In this document: positions 1 through 9,423 of the stretch, in pieces
Numbering within the stretch: the first letter of the stretch is position 1
Layout of the letters: every line of letters begins with the position of its first letter
Assembly: GCA_035361075.1 (NCBI GenBank)
Contig: DAOSBX010000002.1
Location: 1 to 64,000 of the forward strand
Reading direction: 5' to 3'
Source: Candidatus Hydrogenedens sp.
GTDB lineage: Bacteria > Hydrogenedentota > Hydrogenedentia > Hydrogenedentales > Hydrogenedentaceae
Length of the DNA: 64,000 nt
Made by a program: the position numbers and the translations under genes
The notes under the pieces: generated by a model
Databases searched by the model: none
What the model was told of the DNA's origin: nothing
Seen by the model: the letters and a program-made list of their open reading frames with translations, nothing else

Positions 1-1
1 A

Positions 2-226
2 TTCGGAGATATATATTTGTTAAAATTTATTATATGCTACATAAATGAAAGAGATAGTGATTGTGAGTATTACTTGAACACTGCGTATAAACAAAAAAAA
101 GCATTGAAAAAAATTATTTACCCCATATTAAAAAATGGAAATGAAGTGTATAATTATTATAAAAAATTAAATAAGTTTTGTCTTTTTCCTTTGGGAGACA
201 GTTTAGTAACTTTTATGAATAAATAG
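2..226 (+). CDS. C-terminal end of an unidentified protein (truncated by window edge)
   Basis: The reading frame is open from the first bases to the stop at 224-226. A TTG at 17 could serve as a start, but it has no ribosome binding site and the frame continues upstream, so this is most likely the tail of a gene that begins outside the window. The visible 70-odd residues are rich in Lys, Tyr and Asn and hold no domain I recognise. It lies 42 bases before the first B12-type radical SAM gene on the same strand and could be co-transcribed with it. Function unknown. Confidence 0.5.
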   Translation, partial: FGDIYLLKFIICYINERDSDCEYYLNTAYKQKKALKKIIYPILKNGNEVYNYYKKLNKFCLFPLGDSLVTFMNK

Positions 227-268
227 CAAATAGTAAATCTTTAAAGGGAAAATACTTCCTATCGCTTT

Positions 269-1696
269 ATGAAGAAAAAGATAATATTGATAAATACAGG
301 AAGAAGAAATTCCTTATATCTCTTTGTATCTCCACCAATGGGAGTTATGTATCTTTCTGCTTATTTAAGAAAAGAATTTCAAAATAATATAGAAATAAAA
401 CTGATTAATCAAAGAGTGGAAAATTATAATGAAGACCAAATTATAAAAATTATTTATAATTATAAACCTAATATTATAGGTTTATCATCATTTACTACAT
501 TTGCCTATTTTATCCCGAAAATATCAAGAAGAATAAAAGAGTTATTTCCCCAGGCATGGATTGTTTTAGGAGGTCCACATGCGTCTTCTCTTAGAGGACA
601 GGTATTTAGTGATTGTGAAAATCTGGACATTGTTGTCCCTGGAGAAGGAGAAATTGCATTTAAACAAATAGTTGAGAGTTATCCGAATAAAGAAAATCTT
701 AAATATATTTCAGGAATAATATGGAAAAATGAAATGGGGGAGATTATAAATAATCAAGGGAATTTACCTATAGTCGAAGATTTAGACAATCTTCCTATTC
801 CTGCCTATGATCTTATTGATATACAGAAATATTGGAAATTACAGTCTATGACGCCTTTACCCTCGAGAAAATATATTTGTTTAGTTACCAGTCGTGGGTG
901 TCCTTATAGATGTATGTGGTGTCACTCGATTTTTGGAAAAAAGATTCGTATGCAAAGCGCAGAAAAATTAGTTGAAGAAATAGAATGGTTAATAAATAAA
1001 TATGATGTAAATGAGTTTGAGATAGTAGACGATAATTTTAATTTCAATAAGCAAAGGGTGATTCAATTTGCTGAATTAGTTAAAAAAAAGAATTTAAAAT
1101 TAAAATTCACTTTTCCAAATGCTTTGAGGGGAGATTTAATTAGTGAAGAGGTTGCAGAGGCCTTACATTCTGTTGGGACATACATGAGTTCTTTTTCCTT
1201 AGAAACAGGCTCACCTCGTTTGCAAAAATTTACCTGTAAAAATTTAGATATAACTAAATTTTTACAGGGTGTAGAATTAATGGTAAAAAAAGGTATTTAT
1301 GCAAATGGTTATTGTATGCTGGGTTTCCCGACGGAAACAGAAGAAGAACTTAAAATGACCATAGATATTGCAACGAACTCAATGTTACATACTGCGAGTT
1401 TCTTTACTGTTATACCCTTTCCAGGGACACCCCTGTTTGAATGGCTTAAACAAAATAGGCCAGATAAAGTAAAAAAAATAAATTACAACAATGTAGAGTA
1501 TGGTAGTATAAAAATAAATTTAACAGATCTTCCGGATGAAGTATTTTATAAATATCAGCGGAAAGCATATATAAAGTTTTTCTCCAAACCTAAAAGAATA
1601 TACAGAATTATCAAAGTATATCCTCGTCCATTATATCTTAGTATGTATGTCCCGATGTTGTTACAGCGATTAGTGAAAGGGATTATTATAAAATGA
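269..1696 (+). CDS. B12-binding domain radical SAM protein (paralog 1)
   Basis: Residues 1-165 form a cobalamin-binding-type Rossmann domain with the family's PPMG (22-25) and GGPHASS (101-107) segments. The radical SAM core carries the [4Fe-4S] motif C211-x3-C215-x2-C218. The later stretches with GFPTETEEE and PFPGTPLFEW are typical of this class. Family members methylate or rearrange unactivated carbons, or cyclise substrates, using SAM and often cobalamin; the substrate here cannot be read from sequence. There is no good Shine-Dalgarno at this start, but an in-frame stop at 242-244 leaves no better one. The next gene is a close paralog, and the 472-475 residue length is normal for the family. 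Confidence 0.9.
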   Translation: MKKKIILINTGRRNSLYLFVSPPMGVMYLSAYLRKEFQNNIEIKLINQRVENYNEDQIIKIIYNYKPNIIGLSSFTTFAYFIPKISRRIKELFPQAWIVLGGPHASSLRGQVFSDCENLDIVVPGEGEIAFKQIVESYPNKENLKYISGIIWKNEMGEIINNQGNLPIVEDLDNLPIPAYDLIDIQKYWKLQSMTPLPSRKYICLVTSRGCPYRCMWCHSIFGKKIRMQSAEKLVEEIEWLINKYDVNEFEIVDDNFNFNKQRVIQFAELVKKKNLKLKFTFPNALRGDLISEEVAEALHSVGTYMSSFSLETGSPRLQKFTCKNLDITKFLQGVELMVKKGIYANGYCMLGFPTETEEELKMTIDIATNSMLHTASFFTVIPFPGTPLFEWLKQNRPDKVKKINYNNVEYGSIKINLTDLPDEVFYKYQRKAYIKFFSKPKRIYRIIKVYPRPLYLSMYVPMLLQRLVKGIIIK

Positions 1697-1863
1697 ATCT
1701 TAAAATATCAAAACTATATACTTTAGAAAAAGAATTTAGAACACATTTCTTAATAGGGATATTTTATATTTAAAAAAAAGAATGGCGTATAATTCTGTCT
1801 GTTCAGGAAGTAATGTCTGGTTTAAATTGTTATAAAATATAGTAAATGATTTGTGAGGAATAA

Positions 1864-3282
1864 ATGAGAATAGTTTTAATAAATCTGGGGTATAGGAAAC
1901 CAATGTATCCGTTGGCTACACCACCAATGGGTATTATGTATCTTGCTGGTTATTTAAAAAGAGAAATCGAAAATGTAGAGATAAAATTAATCAATCAAAA
2001 AGTAAAAAATGATACACCTGAAGAACTTGCAAAAAAAATATATTATTTTTCACCAGATATTGTCGGCTTATCATCATCTACAGTTTTTGCAGGTTTGATA
2101 CCAATAATCTCTGAAAAAATAAAAGAATTGCTTCCCAATTGTTGGGTTGTATTAGGAGGCCCCCATGCTTCATCGGTAAAATCACAAGCTTTTTCAGAAT
2201 GTGAAAATTTAGATGTAGTAGTGCCAGGAGAAGGCGAAATTGCATTTAAAAATATAGTAGAAAGTTATCCATCTAAAAGTTCCCTCAAACTTGTCCCAGG
2301 CTTAATATGGAAAGAGGAAACAGGAGAAGTTATTGAAAATCCAGGGGTATTACCAATTGAACAGGATTTAGATAAACTTCCTTTACCTGACTACGATTTA
2401 ATTAATATCCAGCAATACTGGAAACTGCAATCAATGACACCTTTACCTCCAAGAAAGTATATGTGTTTGGTTACCAGTAGAGGTTGTCCTTATCAGTGTA
2501 TGTGGTGTCATTCTATATTTGGGAAAAAAATACGATTTTGTTCTCCCGAACGAATTATTGAAGAAATTGAATGGTTAAACCACAAATATGGTGTTAATGA
2601 ATTTGAATTTCTTGATGATAATTTTAATTTTAACAAACAGAGGGTAATACAATTTTCTGAATTAGTGAGACAAAAAGGGTTAAACATTAAAATAACATTT
2701 CCCAATGCGATTAGAGGGGATTTAGTTACAGAAGATGTTGCAGAGGCTTTGTGTTCTGCTGGTACTTATATGTCTTCTTTTGCTTTAGAAACAGGTTCAC
2801 CACGAATGCAAAAGTTTACCTGTAAGAATCTGGATATTCCCAAATTTATAAAAGGGATAGAAATAATGGTAAATAAGGGGGTATATGCCAATGGATTTTG
2901 TATGATGGGATTTCCGACAGAAACAGAAGAAGAACTTCAAATGACGATAGATGTGGCAACAAATTCAATGTTACATACTGCAAGTTTCTTTACAGTAATA
3001 CCTTTTCCCGGAACACCATTATTTGAGTGGCTTAGACAAAATCGCCCTGAAAAATTAAAAAAGTTTGATTATATGAACATAGATTTTGCTGGGGCAAAAA
3101 TTAATCTTACTGACTTACCTGATGATGTTCTTTTTTATTATCAAAGAAAAGCAAACAGACAGTTTTTTTTAAAACCGAGTAGAATTTATAGGTTACTAAA
3201 AGTGTATCCACGACCGTTGTCACTTATTAGATATGTTCCGATTTATCTTTATAGAATGACAAAAAATATTTTTCAGATATAA
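1864..3282 (+). CDS. B12-binding domain radical SAM protein (paralog 2)
   Basis: This is a near-collinear paralog of the preceding gene. The two share long identical blocks through the B12-binding domain (PPMG at 21-24, GGPHASS), the radical SAM motif C208-x3-C212-x2-C215 and the C-terminal half, and by eye they are well over half identical. Differences cluster at the N-terminus and in the last 50 residues. The start has a clear ribosome binding site (GAGGAAT just upstream). The 167-base gap after paralog 1 could hold its own promoter. The pair probably arose by tandem duplication and may act on related substrates or successive positions of one substrate. The exact reaction is unknown. Confidence 0.9.
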   Translation: MRIVLINLGYRKPMYPLATPPMGIMYLAGYLKREIENVEIKLINQKVKNDTPEELAKKIYYFSPDIVGLSSSTVFAGLIPIISEKIKELLPNCWVVLGGPHASSVKSQAFSECENLDVVVPGEGEIAFKNIVESYPSKSSLKLVPGLIWKEETGEVIENPGVLPIEQDLDKLPLPDYDLINIQQYWKLQSMTPLPPRKYMCLVTSRGCPYQCMWCHSIFGKKIRFCSPERIIEEIEWLNHKYGVNEFEFLDDNFNFNKQRVIQFSELVRQKGLNIKITFPNAIRGDLVTEDVAEALCSAGTYMSSFALETGSPRMQKFTCKNLDIPKFIKGIEIMVNKGVYANGFCMMGFPTETEEELQMTIDVATNSMLHTASFFTVIPFPGTPLFEWLRQNRPEKLKKFDYMNIDFAGAKINLTDLPDDVLFYYQRKANRQFFLKPSRIYRLLKVYPRPLSLIRYVPIYLYRMTKNIFQI

Positions 3283-3383
3283 AAAGGTTTATATTTGAAA
3301 CACAATAAATTTTAGTTTTATATAGCACTGTTATGCTTAAACTTTATATTTTAAATATCGTTTTTGGGCATTTTATGATAAAA

Positions 3384-5480
3384 TTAATTTTCGCAAAAAG
3401 ACAGCAAGGCTTTATCAAAAAGAACAAATCCATATTTCTCAAATTTATTGACAAATTGACATGTAGTAAAAAAGTTATCTTTTTTATTAATTAGAACATC
3501 AATTATATCACCATAGAATAGATATAAATTATTACTTATTTGATATGCTTTTTCGGTATATAATTTTGCCTTATCAAACTGACCTTCTTTATGTAGAATG
3601 ATTCCTTCTAATAAGTAGAGTGATGCAAAATTAGGGTATTCTTGAATTAATTTTAAGCAAATGTTATTAGCGACTTCTAACTCATTATCATAAATCATAT
3701 TAGATATAATAAGAATATAAAAGACGGGAAAGTGGGGATAAATAAAAAAATTATTTCGTAAAACTTTAAGTCTTCGATTTCGTTCAGTTATGTCTTGTGT
3801 ATCTAATTTAAATTCTGTTAATAGAGACTCATAAAGTATGCTATTTAATGTAGTAGGCATATAAACATTTTCATTTATAGGAGTATTTTTGTGATTTTTT
3901 GTAACCTTACCGACATATAAGTTGTATTGTCCTGGAAAGAGTAGCCAATTCACTTTCATATTGTTTTTTTCGAAATAATCTGATAATAAAGATTCTGGAT
4001 TCTCAATCCTAAAAGATTGAATGGAAACGGGTTCCATAAGAAGATAAACAAAATTATTAATATTACTTTCGGAAAATAATATTTTATAAGATTTATCTAT
4101 AAAACTATTTAATGATAGGATGGGTATAAACTCAATGTCATCTCTCTGAAGATATAATTTACCCACATCGTAAATAGAAGAAAATCTTTGACCTAAAAGT
4201 ATTCCATTTAATGGAATTTCTTTTTTGAGGTATTCAAATGCACCTTTATAATCTGTTCTATTCTTAAAACAAATTAAACTTAGTGATTGTGATAAAAAAC
4301 AAGATAAAAAGAGAATAATGAATAAGAATTTTATGTGTTTATATTTAATCTTATATATTAAGAAAGAAACGCATAGGTAATATATTGGCAATGTATACAT
4401 AATGTACTGAATTGTAAGAAAGGAATTTTTGGTTATAATTTGTAAACAGAGGAAAAGAAAGATAGGAACAATTAAGATATAAAATAAGAATGATTCCTTA
4501 CCATTTTTATTTTTTATGAAATTGAATATATAGGTTACTATAAAAAATAAAACAAATATTATTAATGAATAAGCCAATAAGTAATCGAACATATACCAAT
4601 AGGGAAGTACGAATTTCCAAAAAGAACAATGAATAATAGACAAATTGTTAGTTTTCCATTCAGGTAGTAAATCTTTTGATAAACCTACACTATCATTACA
4701 AAATAGTGAGATGAAAATATCTTGGATGTTAGAATTCACTTTATATGGTTCATTGGATGTATATAAAAACGTTTTCTGGTTGAAGAACCATATTGACCAT
4801 GTTATACAGCTTAAAAAGGATTGAAATGACCATAATACAAAAAATCGAAATCTTATTACTCTAATGAAGAAAAATATAATTACTATTTGTATTGCAGGAA
4901 CAAAAATGTAGGTAGCATGGAGCCATGGTAAAATTAAGTTTGATAACAACCCAATAATTAACCATTTATATTTCTTTTCTTCATATATAAAGTTCAAAAT
5001 AGAATAAAACGAAAGTAAAGAAAAGAAAAGGCAGAAAGAGTAGCACTTAATTTCTTGGTGAACCCAAATATTCATAGGTGAAAAACAAAAGAATAACGAG
5101 GCAAGAAGTCCTGTTTCCATTCCTCCGATTTTTTTACCCATTGCGTATACAATAACAATTGATCCTAAACCGAAGAAAATAGGTATCAATCTTAACGCAG
5201 GTATTGAGTGGTGAAGAAGATTTGAAAAAATATAAATGATAGTTGGCGTTAACGGAGATAAACTATAATCAGGGTGGTTAGCAAAAAAAGCACTTAAATA
5301 TGTAGAAAAATCAAAAATATTAATATTTGAAAGGAAAATAAATTCATCAAATGTTATAGATTGCTTATGTAAATTATATATCCTTACGAAAAAAGATAAG
5401 ATAAGAATAAAAAATAGTAAAATATATTCTTTGCTTCGTTTAGACATGATGATATCTTGTTTGTAATTATAGTAAAACAT
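3384..5480 (-). CDS. GT-C family membrane glycosyltransferase with C-terminal TPR region
   Basis: A 698-residue multi-spanning membrane protein. The N-terminus has a transmembrane helix followed by a loop with an acidic pair (T-F-D45-E46), the place and form of the catalytic DE motif in ArnT/PMT-like GT-C transferases that use polyprenyl-phosphate sugars. About ten further hydrophobic segments run to about residue 410. A soluble domain follows, then TPR-like repeats near 590-680. A second possible start is Met12 (5447); neither start has a clear ribosome binding site. It begins 15 bases after the stop of the radical SAM gene upstream, so the two are probably co-transcribed. It likely transfers a sugar to a lipid or protein on the outer face of the inner membrane. 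Confidence 0.75.
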   Translation of the reverse strand: MFYYNYKQDIIMSKRSKEYILLFFILILSFFVRIYNLHKQSITFDEFIFLSNINIFDFSTYLSAFFANHPDYSLSPLTPTIIYIFSNLLHHSIPALRLIPIFFGLGSIVIVYAMGKKIGGMETGLLASLFFCFSPMNIWVHQEIKCYSFCLFFSLLSFYSILNFIYEEKKYKWLIIGLLSNLILPWLHATYIFVPAIQIVIIFFFIRVIRFRFFVLWSFQSFLSCITWSIWFFNQKTFLYTSNEPYKVNSNIQDIFISLFCNDSVGLSKDLLPEWKTNNLSIIHCSFWKFVLPYWYMFDYLLAYSLIIFVLFFIVTYIFNFIKNKNGKESFLFYILIVPIFLFLCLQIITKNSFLTIQYIMYTLPIYYLCVSFLIYKIKYKHIKFLFIILFLSCFLSQSLSLICFKNRTDYKGAFEYLKKEIPLNGILLGQRFSSIYDVGKLYLQRDDIEFIPILSLNSFIDKSYKILFSESNINNFVYLLMEPVSIQSFRIENPESLLSDYFEKNNMKVNWLLFPGQYNLYVGKVTKNHKNTPINENVYMPTTLNSILYESLLTEFKLDTQDITERNRRLKVLRNNFFIYPHFPVFYILIISNMIYDNELEVANNICLKLIQEYPNFASLYLLEGIILHKEGQFDKAKLYTEKAYQISNNLYLFYGDIIDVLINKKDNFFTTCQFVNKFEKYGFVLFDKALLSFCEN

Positions 5481-5495
5481 TACTACAGTAGAATA

Positions 5496-7070
5496 CTAAG
5501 AATCATACCATTTCGGCTTCCATAATTTTTGAATACCAGCATACCCCTCGTATTTCTTCTTTCCTAACAATGCAAGGACAAAGTCTCTTATGTATAGTTT
5601 TGCAAAAGAATATGCAAGCCACCAATGTAACCTTCTTCTTTGTGTATGCGGAGAGAGTAATCCTTTAAGATATTTTATTTTTTGTTTTGATACGAAATCC
5701 ATTTGAATTCTTTTGATATGAGATGATACTTCTTCTCTGCTCATATATTTTGTCCTTATAACGGGGTAGAACATATCCCATTTTGAGAAATCCCATTCTT
5801 CTATATATTCTTTGTATTTTTCAAATGAAGGGGTTCCTGGATATGGCATTATAGCATGGACTGGGGCAAAGTCTACATGACTTTTCAAAATATATTCGAA
5901 TAGTTTGTCAAAGTCTTCAGGCTTATCATCGGGCAGTCCAGTAATGAATGTTGCTTGTCGGAATACTTGAGGGTATTTTTTTTCTAACATGTGACAACAT
6001 TCTATAAAGGTATTTGCACTGATGCCTTTTTTGCCTATCTTTTTTAACTCTTCATCAGTTGCTCGCTCGGGACCGAATAAGCAGTGTATAAGTCCTGCTT
6101 TTACCATTTTTGCTAACACCCCTGCCTTTTCTTGTTCTAATAGTAAGTCAGCACGGGTAAAAGCAAAAGATTTAATTTTGTATTTTTTTGCTAATATCAA
6201 GTCTGAAAATGTATCTTGCCATTCAGTACTAAAATTCCATGTGCCATCACACCAAAAGAAAAAGGGAACGTTCCATTTTTCATGTAAATATCCTATTTCT
6301 TCCGCCATTCTTTCTGGACTTTTATATCTTATTCGCGGTGTAAATTTTAGTTCCCCGTTTTCATCTAAAAAATGTTCTCCTTCTGTATGAGACCATGTAC
6401 AATACTCACATCCGAACAGACAGCCACGACTCGCCTGTGCTGGCATTGCTCTTCTAAGGAACATCCCAAAAGGACTATAATTATTTACATTTAATAAATC
6501 ATAAGCTGGGTATGGTAACGAGTCTAAATCTTCAATTAATGGCCTTGGTGGAGTTTCTATAATTTTTTCGCCTTCTTTATAGGCTATTCCTTTAACCTGT
6601 TTTACATCTTTGTCTTCTCTTAGGCAATCGATAAGTTCTCTGAATGACTCTTCACCTTCATATCTAACAATAAAATCAATGTGGGGAAAATTATTTAATG
6701 TATATTCAGGCACATGAGAAAAGAAAGGACCACCTGCTACAGTTATACAATTAGGATTTGCTTTTTTTGCTAATTCTAATGTTTTTGCCCCTTCAATATG
6801 ATAGCAAATCATATCGCCAACGCCAACGATATCAGGCTTTTCTTCTTCTAAAATTTTGTAAAGCGTTTTGAATCCGATTTCTTCATTACAACAATCAACA
6901 ATTTTTTGAGTAACATCAGGTACTTTAGATCGTATATATCCAGCTATTGTCGCAAGGTTGAGAGGAGCCAAAACATTGTCAGATTTGTTTAATAGTGGCC
7001 ATAAGTGGTAAGGAGGTCTTATATACAAAATCTTAATATTCTGTTTGCTTTTTAAAGGATTCGATTCCAT
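5496..7070 (-). CDS. B12-binding domain radical SAM protein (BchE/HpnJ-like class)
   Basis: A 524-residue enzyme with an N-terminal B12-binding-like domain (residues 1-165, including a GGPFFS segment near 113) and a radical SAM core with C217-x3-C221-x2-C224. The PLIEDLDSLPYPAYD linker near 178-191 is characteristic of this class. It belongs to the same broad superfamily as the two plus-strand paralogs but is clearly divergent from them: the sequence around the cysteines reads SRGCLFGCEYC and the C-terminus is longer. It probably forms an operon with the downstream glycosyltransferase. The product and substrate are unknown; hopanoid, tetrapyrrole and antibiotic enzymes all occur in this class, so a specific name is not justified. 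Confidence 0.88.
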   Translation of the reverse strand: MESNPLKSKQNIKILYIRPPYHLWPLLNKSDNVLAPLNLATIAGYIRSKVPDVTQKIVDCCNEEIGFKTLYKILEEEKPDIVGVGDMICYHIEGAKTLELAKKANPNCITVAGGPFFSHVPEYTLNNFPHIDFIVRYEGEESFRELIDCLREDKDVKQVKGIAYKEGEKIIETPPRPLIEDLDSLPYPAYDLLNVNNYSPFGMFLRRAMPAQASRGCLFGCEYCTWSHTEGEHFLDENGELKFTPRIRYKSPERMAEEIGYLHEKWNVPFFFWCDGTWNFSTEWQDTFSDLILAKKYKIKSFAFTRADLLLEQEKAGVLAKMVKAGLIHCLFGPERATDEELKKIGKKGISANTFIECCHMLEKKYPQVFRQATFITGLPDDKPEDFDKLFEYILKSHVDFAPVHAIMPYPGTPSFEKYKEYIEEWDFSKWDMFYPVIRTKYMSREEVSSHIKRIQMDFVSKQKIKYLKGLLSPHTQRRRLHWWLAYSFAKLYIRDFVLALLGKKKYEGYAGIQKLWKPKWYDS

Positions 7071-7228
7071 AATACACTCCTAACAAATTAAGATATGAAA
7101 ACAATGTTGAAACATAACGAAAATATAACAGCATTAATATGAATATAACGTATGTTTTAATAATGAAAATTTATGTTTATAAAATTTTATTCCGATAATT
7201 TTATATTATTTGTAATTATAAAATAAAC

Positions 7229-9247
7229 TTATAAATAGCCAAGCTGTCTAAGTTGATTAATTCTTTCTTCTGTTGGCAATCCTATTTTTTGTTCTTTTTT
7301 AATATCTGTTTTTGTAGCATTATCTTTTTGTAGATTATTAGATTTTTGGGGTGATTCTGAATTACTTTCCATTTTCTTTCTAACTAATTTTATACCCATT
7401 ATGTTGCACCAAATATTGTTGTTGCCAGGTTCAAAAGATATATGTAGTTGATTTTTGCTGTCTACATTTGTAGAACCAACTTTTCTATATCCTATCTCCA
7501 TATTTTCGCAATCACTTTTGTCAATAATAATTGGTTCATTTTCTATAAGAGAAACCTTTACAGAGGAAAGAGGATGTCCATAAAAATCCTTATTACATGG
7601 GGATTTAATATAAACTTCGTATTCACCTTGTTTTATATTAAAAATAAATGATAATGGTTTCACATTTTCTTGCCAGGGTTGAGTCCATAAAACAAAACCA
7701 TCAGTATCAAAACCCCATTTATTATCTAATGTGTAATGTTCATAGTCCCCACTATGACTAATAACTTCATCTTTATTTTCAACATATCTGGGAATAACAA
7801 ATGGACTAAAGGGGATATAATAAATATCGGGTTCTTTCTCTTTATATTTATTATATTTGGGTATAATATTAGTTTGTATATACATTTTTGCATTTTCAAA
7901 TTCCTGAGGAGATTCAGAAGATAAATCAAAGACAGGAAATTTCTTTTCATTTGCAAAAATTTTATCTTTGATAAAGTTATCTTCTTTATTTTTTGTCCAA
8001 AAGAAATAGCGGTTATCGATTTCGTGATACTCTAATTTAAACTTAGTATCTGTAATAACAAACATTTGATGTGATTCATACCCTTTTTCTACTTCTATTA
8101 AATTGAGATAGGATTCTGGCTCGAGATAAAAACATTTAGAAAAAGCATAAGGACGATTTATTTGTTGAGTCTTATTTTTTATAAAATATGGAGTAAGACT
8201 TATTCCATCAAATTTTGCAGATGTTTTTAACTGAAGTAAATCAACAATAGTTGGCACTATATCTACATTTTCTGTAATCCCATTAAAACTAACATTTTTA
8301 GGTATTCCTTTTCCATAAAAGATTAAAGGTGTTCTTAAGAGAGCGTCATAAGAAATAGGGGGATGTCCCCAGAGCATACCATCTTCTCCTAATAATTCAC
8401 CGTGGTCAGCACATAGAATGATTAGGGTATCTTGTAAAATATTCAATGTTTCTAATTTCCACATAAGAAGTGAAAACTGTTGGTCGGTATATAATAAAGA
8501 GCCATCATAGATGGCATTAAGAAAATCAGTCTCAAACGGTGTAAGCGGTTTTAATATGTCTCTTTCGTTACTTCCAATAGCAAGTTCTCTTCTTCTATCT
8601 TCATTTATGTTGCTTTTTATATCGTCTGTTACCCAAAGGTCATAAGGAGGTGTTAAGATGTGTGGAAAATGAGTATCAACAAGATGAATGTAAATGAATA
8701 TATTATTACCTTTATTTTTATCAAGGCATGAAAATAATTCCTTATTTAAGTCACCAAACTGTGGAACATTATCTGTAGAAGATTTTACAAGTATCGCTTC
8801 ATCAAAAGATTTTACTAATGGGCTATCATCTGAAAACCAAGAGTGAGTTGTTATAAAGATAGTATGATAACCATTTTTTTTGAAAATTTCAGTTATCAAT
8901 TTTTCATTTTCATCTTCTGCCCGTTTACATTCTATAGTATCAAGGGATTCGTGTAGCATTGGAGGAAAATATCTTGAATATAAAATAGTTGGAACAGAAA
9001 AGAATGTATTTAAACCCTGGGTGTAATTATTCATAAAAATAGCCCCATCAGAAGCAATTTTATCAATTGTTGGCGTTGTCTTTCTTTGATAACCGTAGCA
9101 AGACATATGGTCAGCACGTAATGCATCAAAGAGAATAAGAATTACTTTTGAAGGTCTTTCAATTTTATTTGAATCTTGGGCAGAAACAATAAAGGCTAAT
9201 AGTAAAAACCAGAGAAAGAAAACCACTATTATTTTTGTTCTATTCAT
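7229..9247 (-). CDS. secreted sulfatase-fold hydrolase/transferase (alkaline phosphatase superfamily)
   Basis: A signal peptide (residues 1-23, hydrophobic core, AQD cleavage region) exports this 672-residue protein. Metal-site motifs of the sulfatase fold are present: FDALRAD at 40-46, IYIHLVDTHFPH, and ADHGELLGE. The family's nucleophile position appears to be S84 in a SVPT context, without the Cys/Ser-x-Pro-x-Arg signature needed for formylglycine conversion. It may therefore be a phosphotransferase or phosphodiesterase, or a non-classical sulfatase. About 270 C-terminal residues form an extra domain, and the protein ends in a LRQLGYL motif common in exported sulfatases of PVC-type bacteria. 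It is divergent from iorA. Confidence 0.8.
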   Translation of the reverse strand: MNRTKIIVVFFLWFLLLAFIVSAQDSNKIERPSKVILILFDALRADHMSCYGYQRKTTPTIDKIASDGAIFMNNYTQGLNTFFSVPTILYSRYFPPMLHESLDTIECKRAEDENEKLITEIFKKNGYHTIFITTHSWFSDDSPLVKSFDEAILVKSSTDNVPQFGDLNKELFSCLDKNKGNNIFIYIHLVDTHFPHILTPPYDLWVTDDIKSNINEDRRRELAIGSNERDILKPLTPFETDFLNAIYDGSLLYTDQQFSLLMWKLETLNILQDTLIILCADHGELLGEDGMLWGHPPISYDALLRTPLIFYGKGIPKNVSFNGITENVDIVPTIVDLLQLKTSAKFDGISLTPYFIKNKTQQINRPYAFSKCFYLEPESYLNLIEVEKGYESHQMFVITDTKFKLEYHEIDNRYFFWTKNKEDNFIKDKIFANEKKFPVFDLSSESPQEFENAKMYIQTNIIPKYNKYKEKEPDIYYIPFSPFVIPRYVENKDEVISHSGDYEHYTLDNKWGFDTDGFVLWTQPWQENVKPLSFIFNIKQGEYEVYIKSPCNKDFYGHPLSSVKVSLIENEPIIIDKSDCENMEIGYRKVGSTNVDSKNQLHISFEPGNNNIWCNIMGIKLVRKKMESNSESPQKSNNLQKDNATKTDIKKEQKIGLPTEERINQLRQLGYL

Positions 9248-9423
9248 ATTGATGGTTCCATTTTAGAGATTATAACAATAACAGGATTAATAGCAATAAA
9301 TATCAGTATTATTAAACAAAAAAAATTACTCATAATATTAACATAATGAAACCATTTTGAACCATGAAGGGAATATAAATTAATATATTAGATTTTAATG
9401 TTTTTATATCAAGGAGTAATTAA

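Noticed and set aside
1693..1773. A 26-codon frame that starts in an ATGA overlap with the end of the first radical SAM gene
   Set aside because: No ribosome binding site, no recognisable features and very AT-rich composition; the overlap is likely chance.
3283..3383. AAAATTAATTTT palindrome in the gap between convergent genes
   Set aside because: Such AT palindromes are expected by chance in this composition and give no stable hairpin loop.
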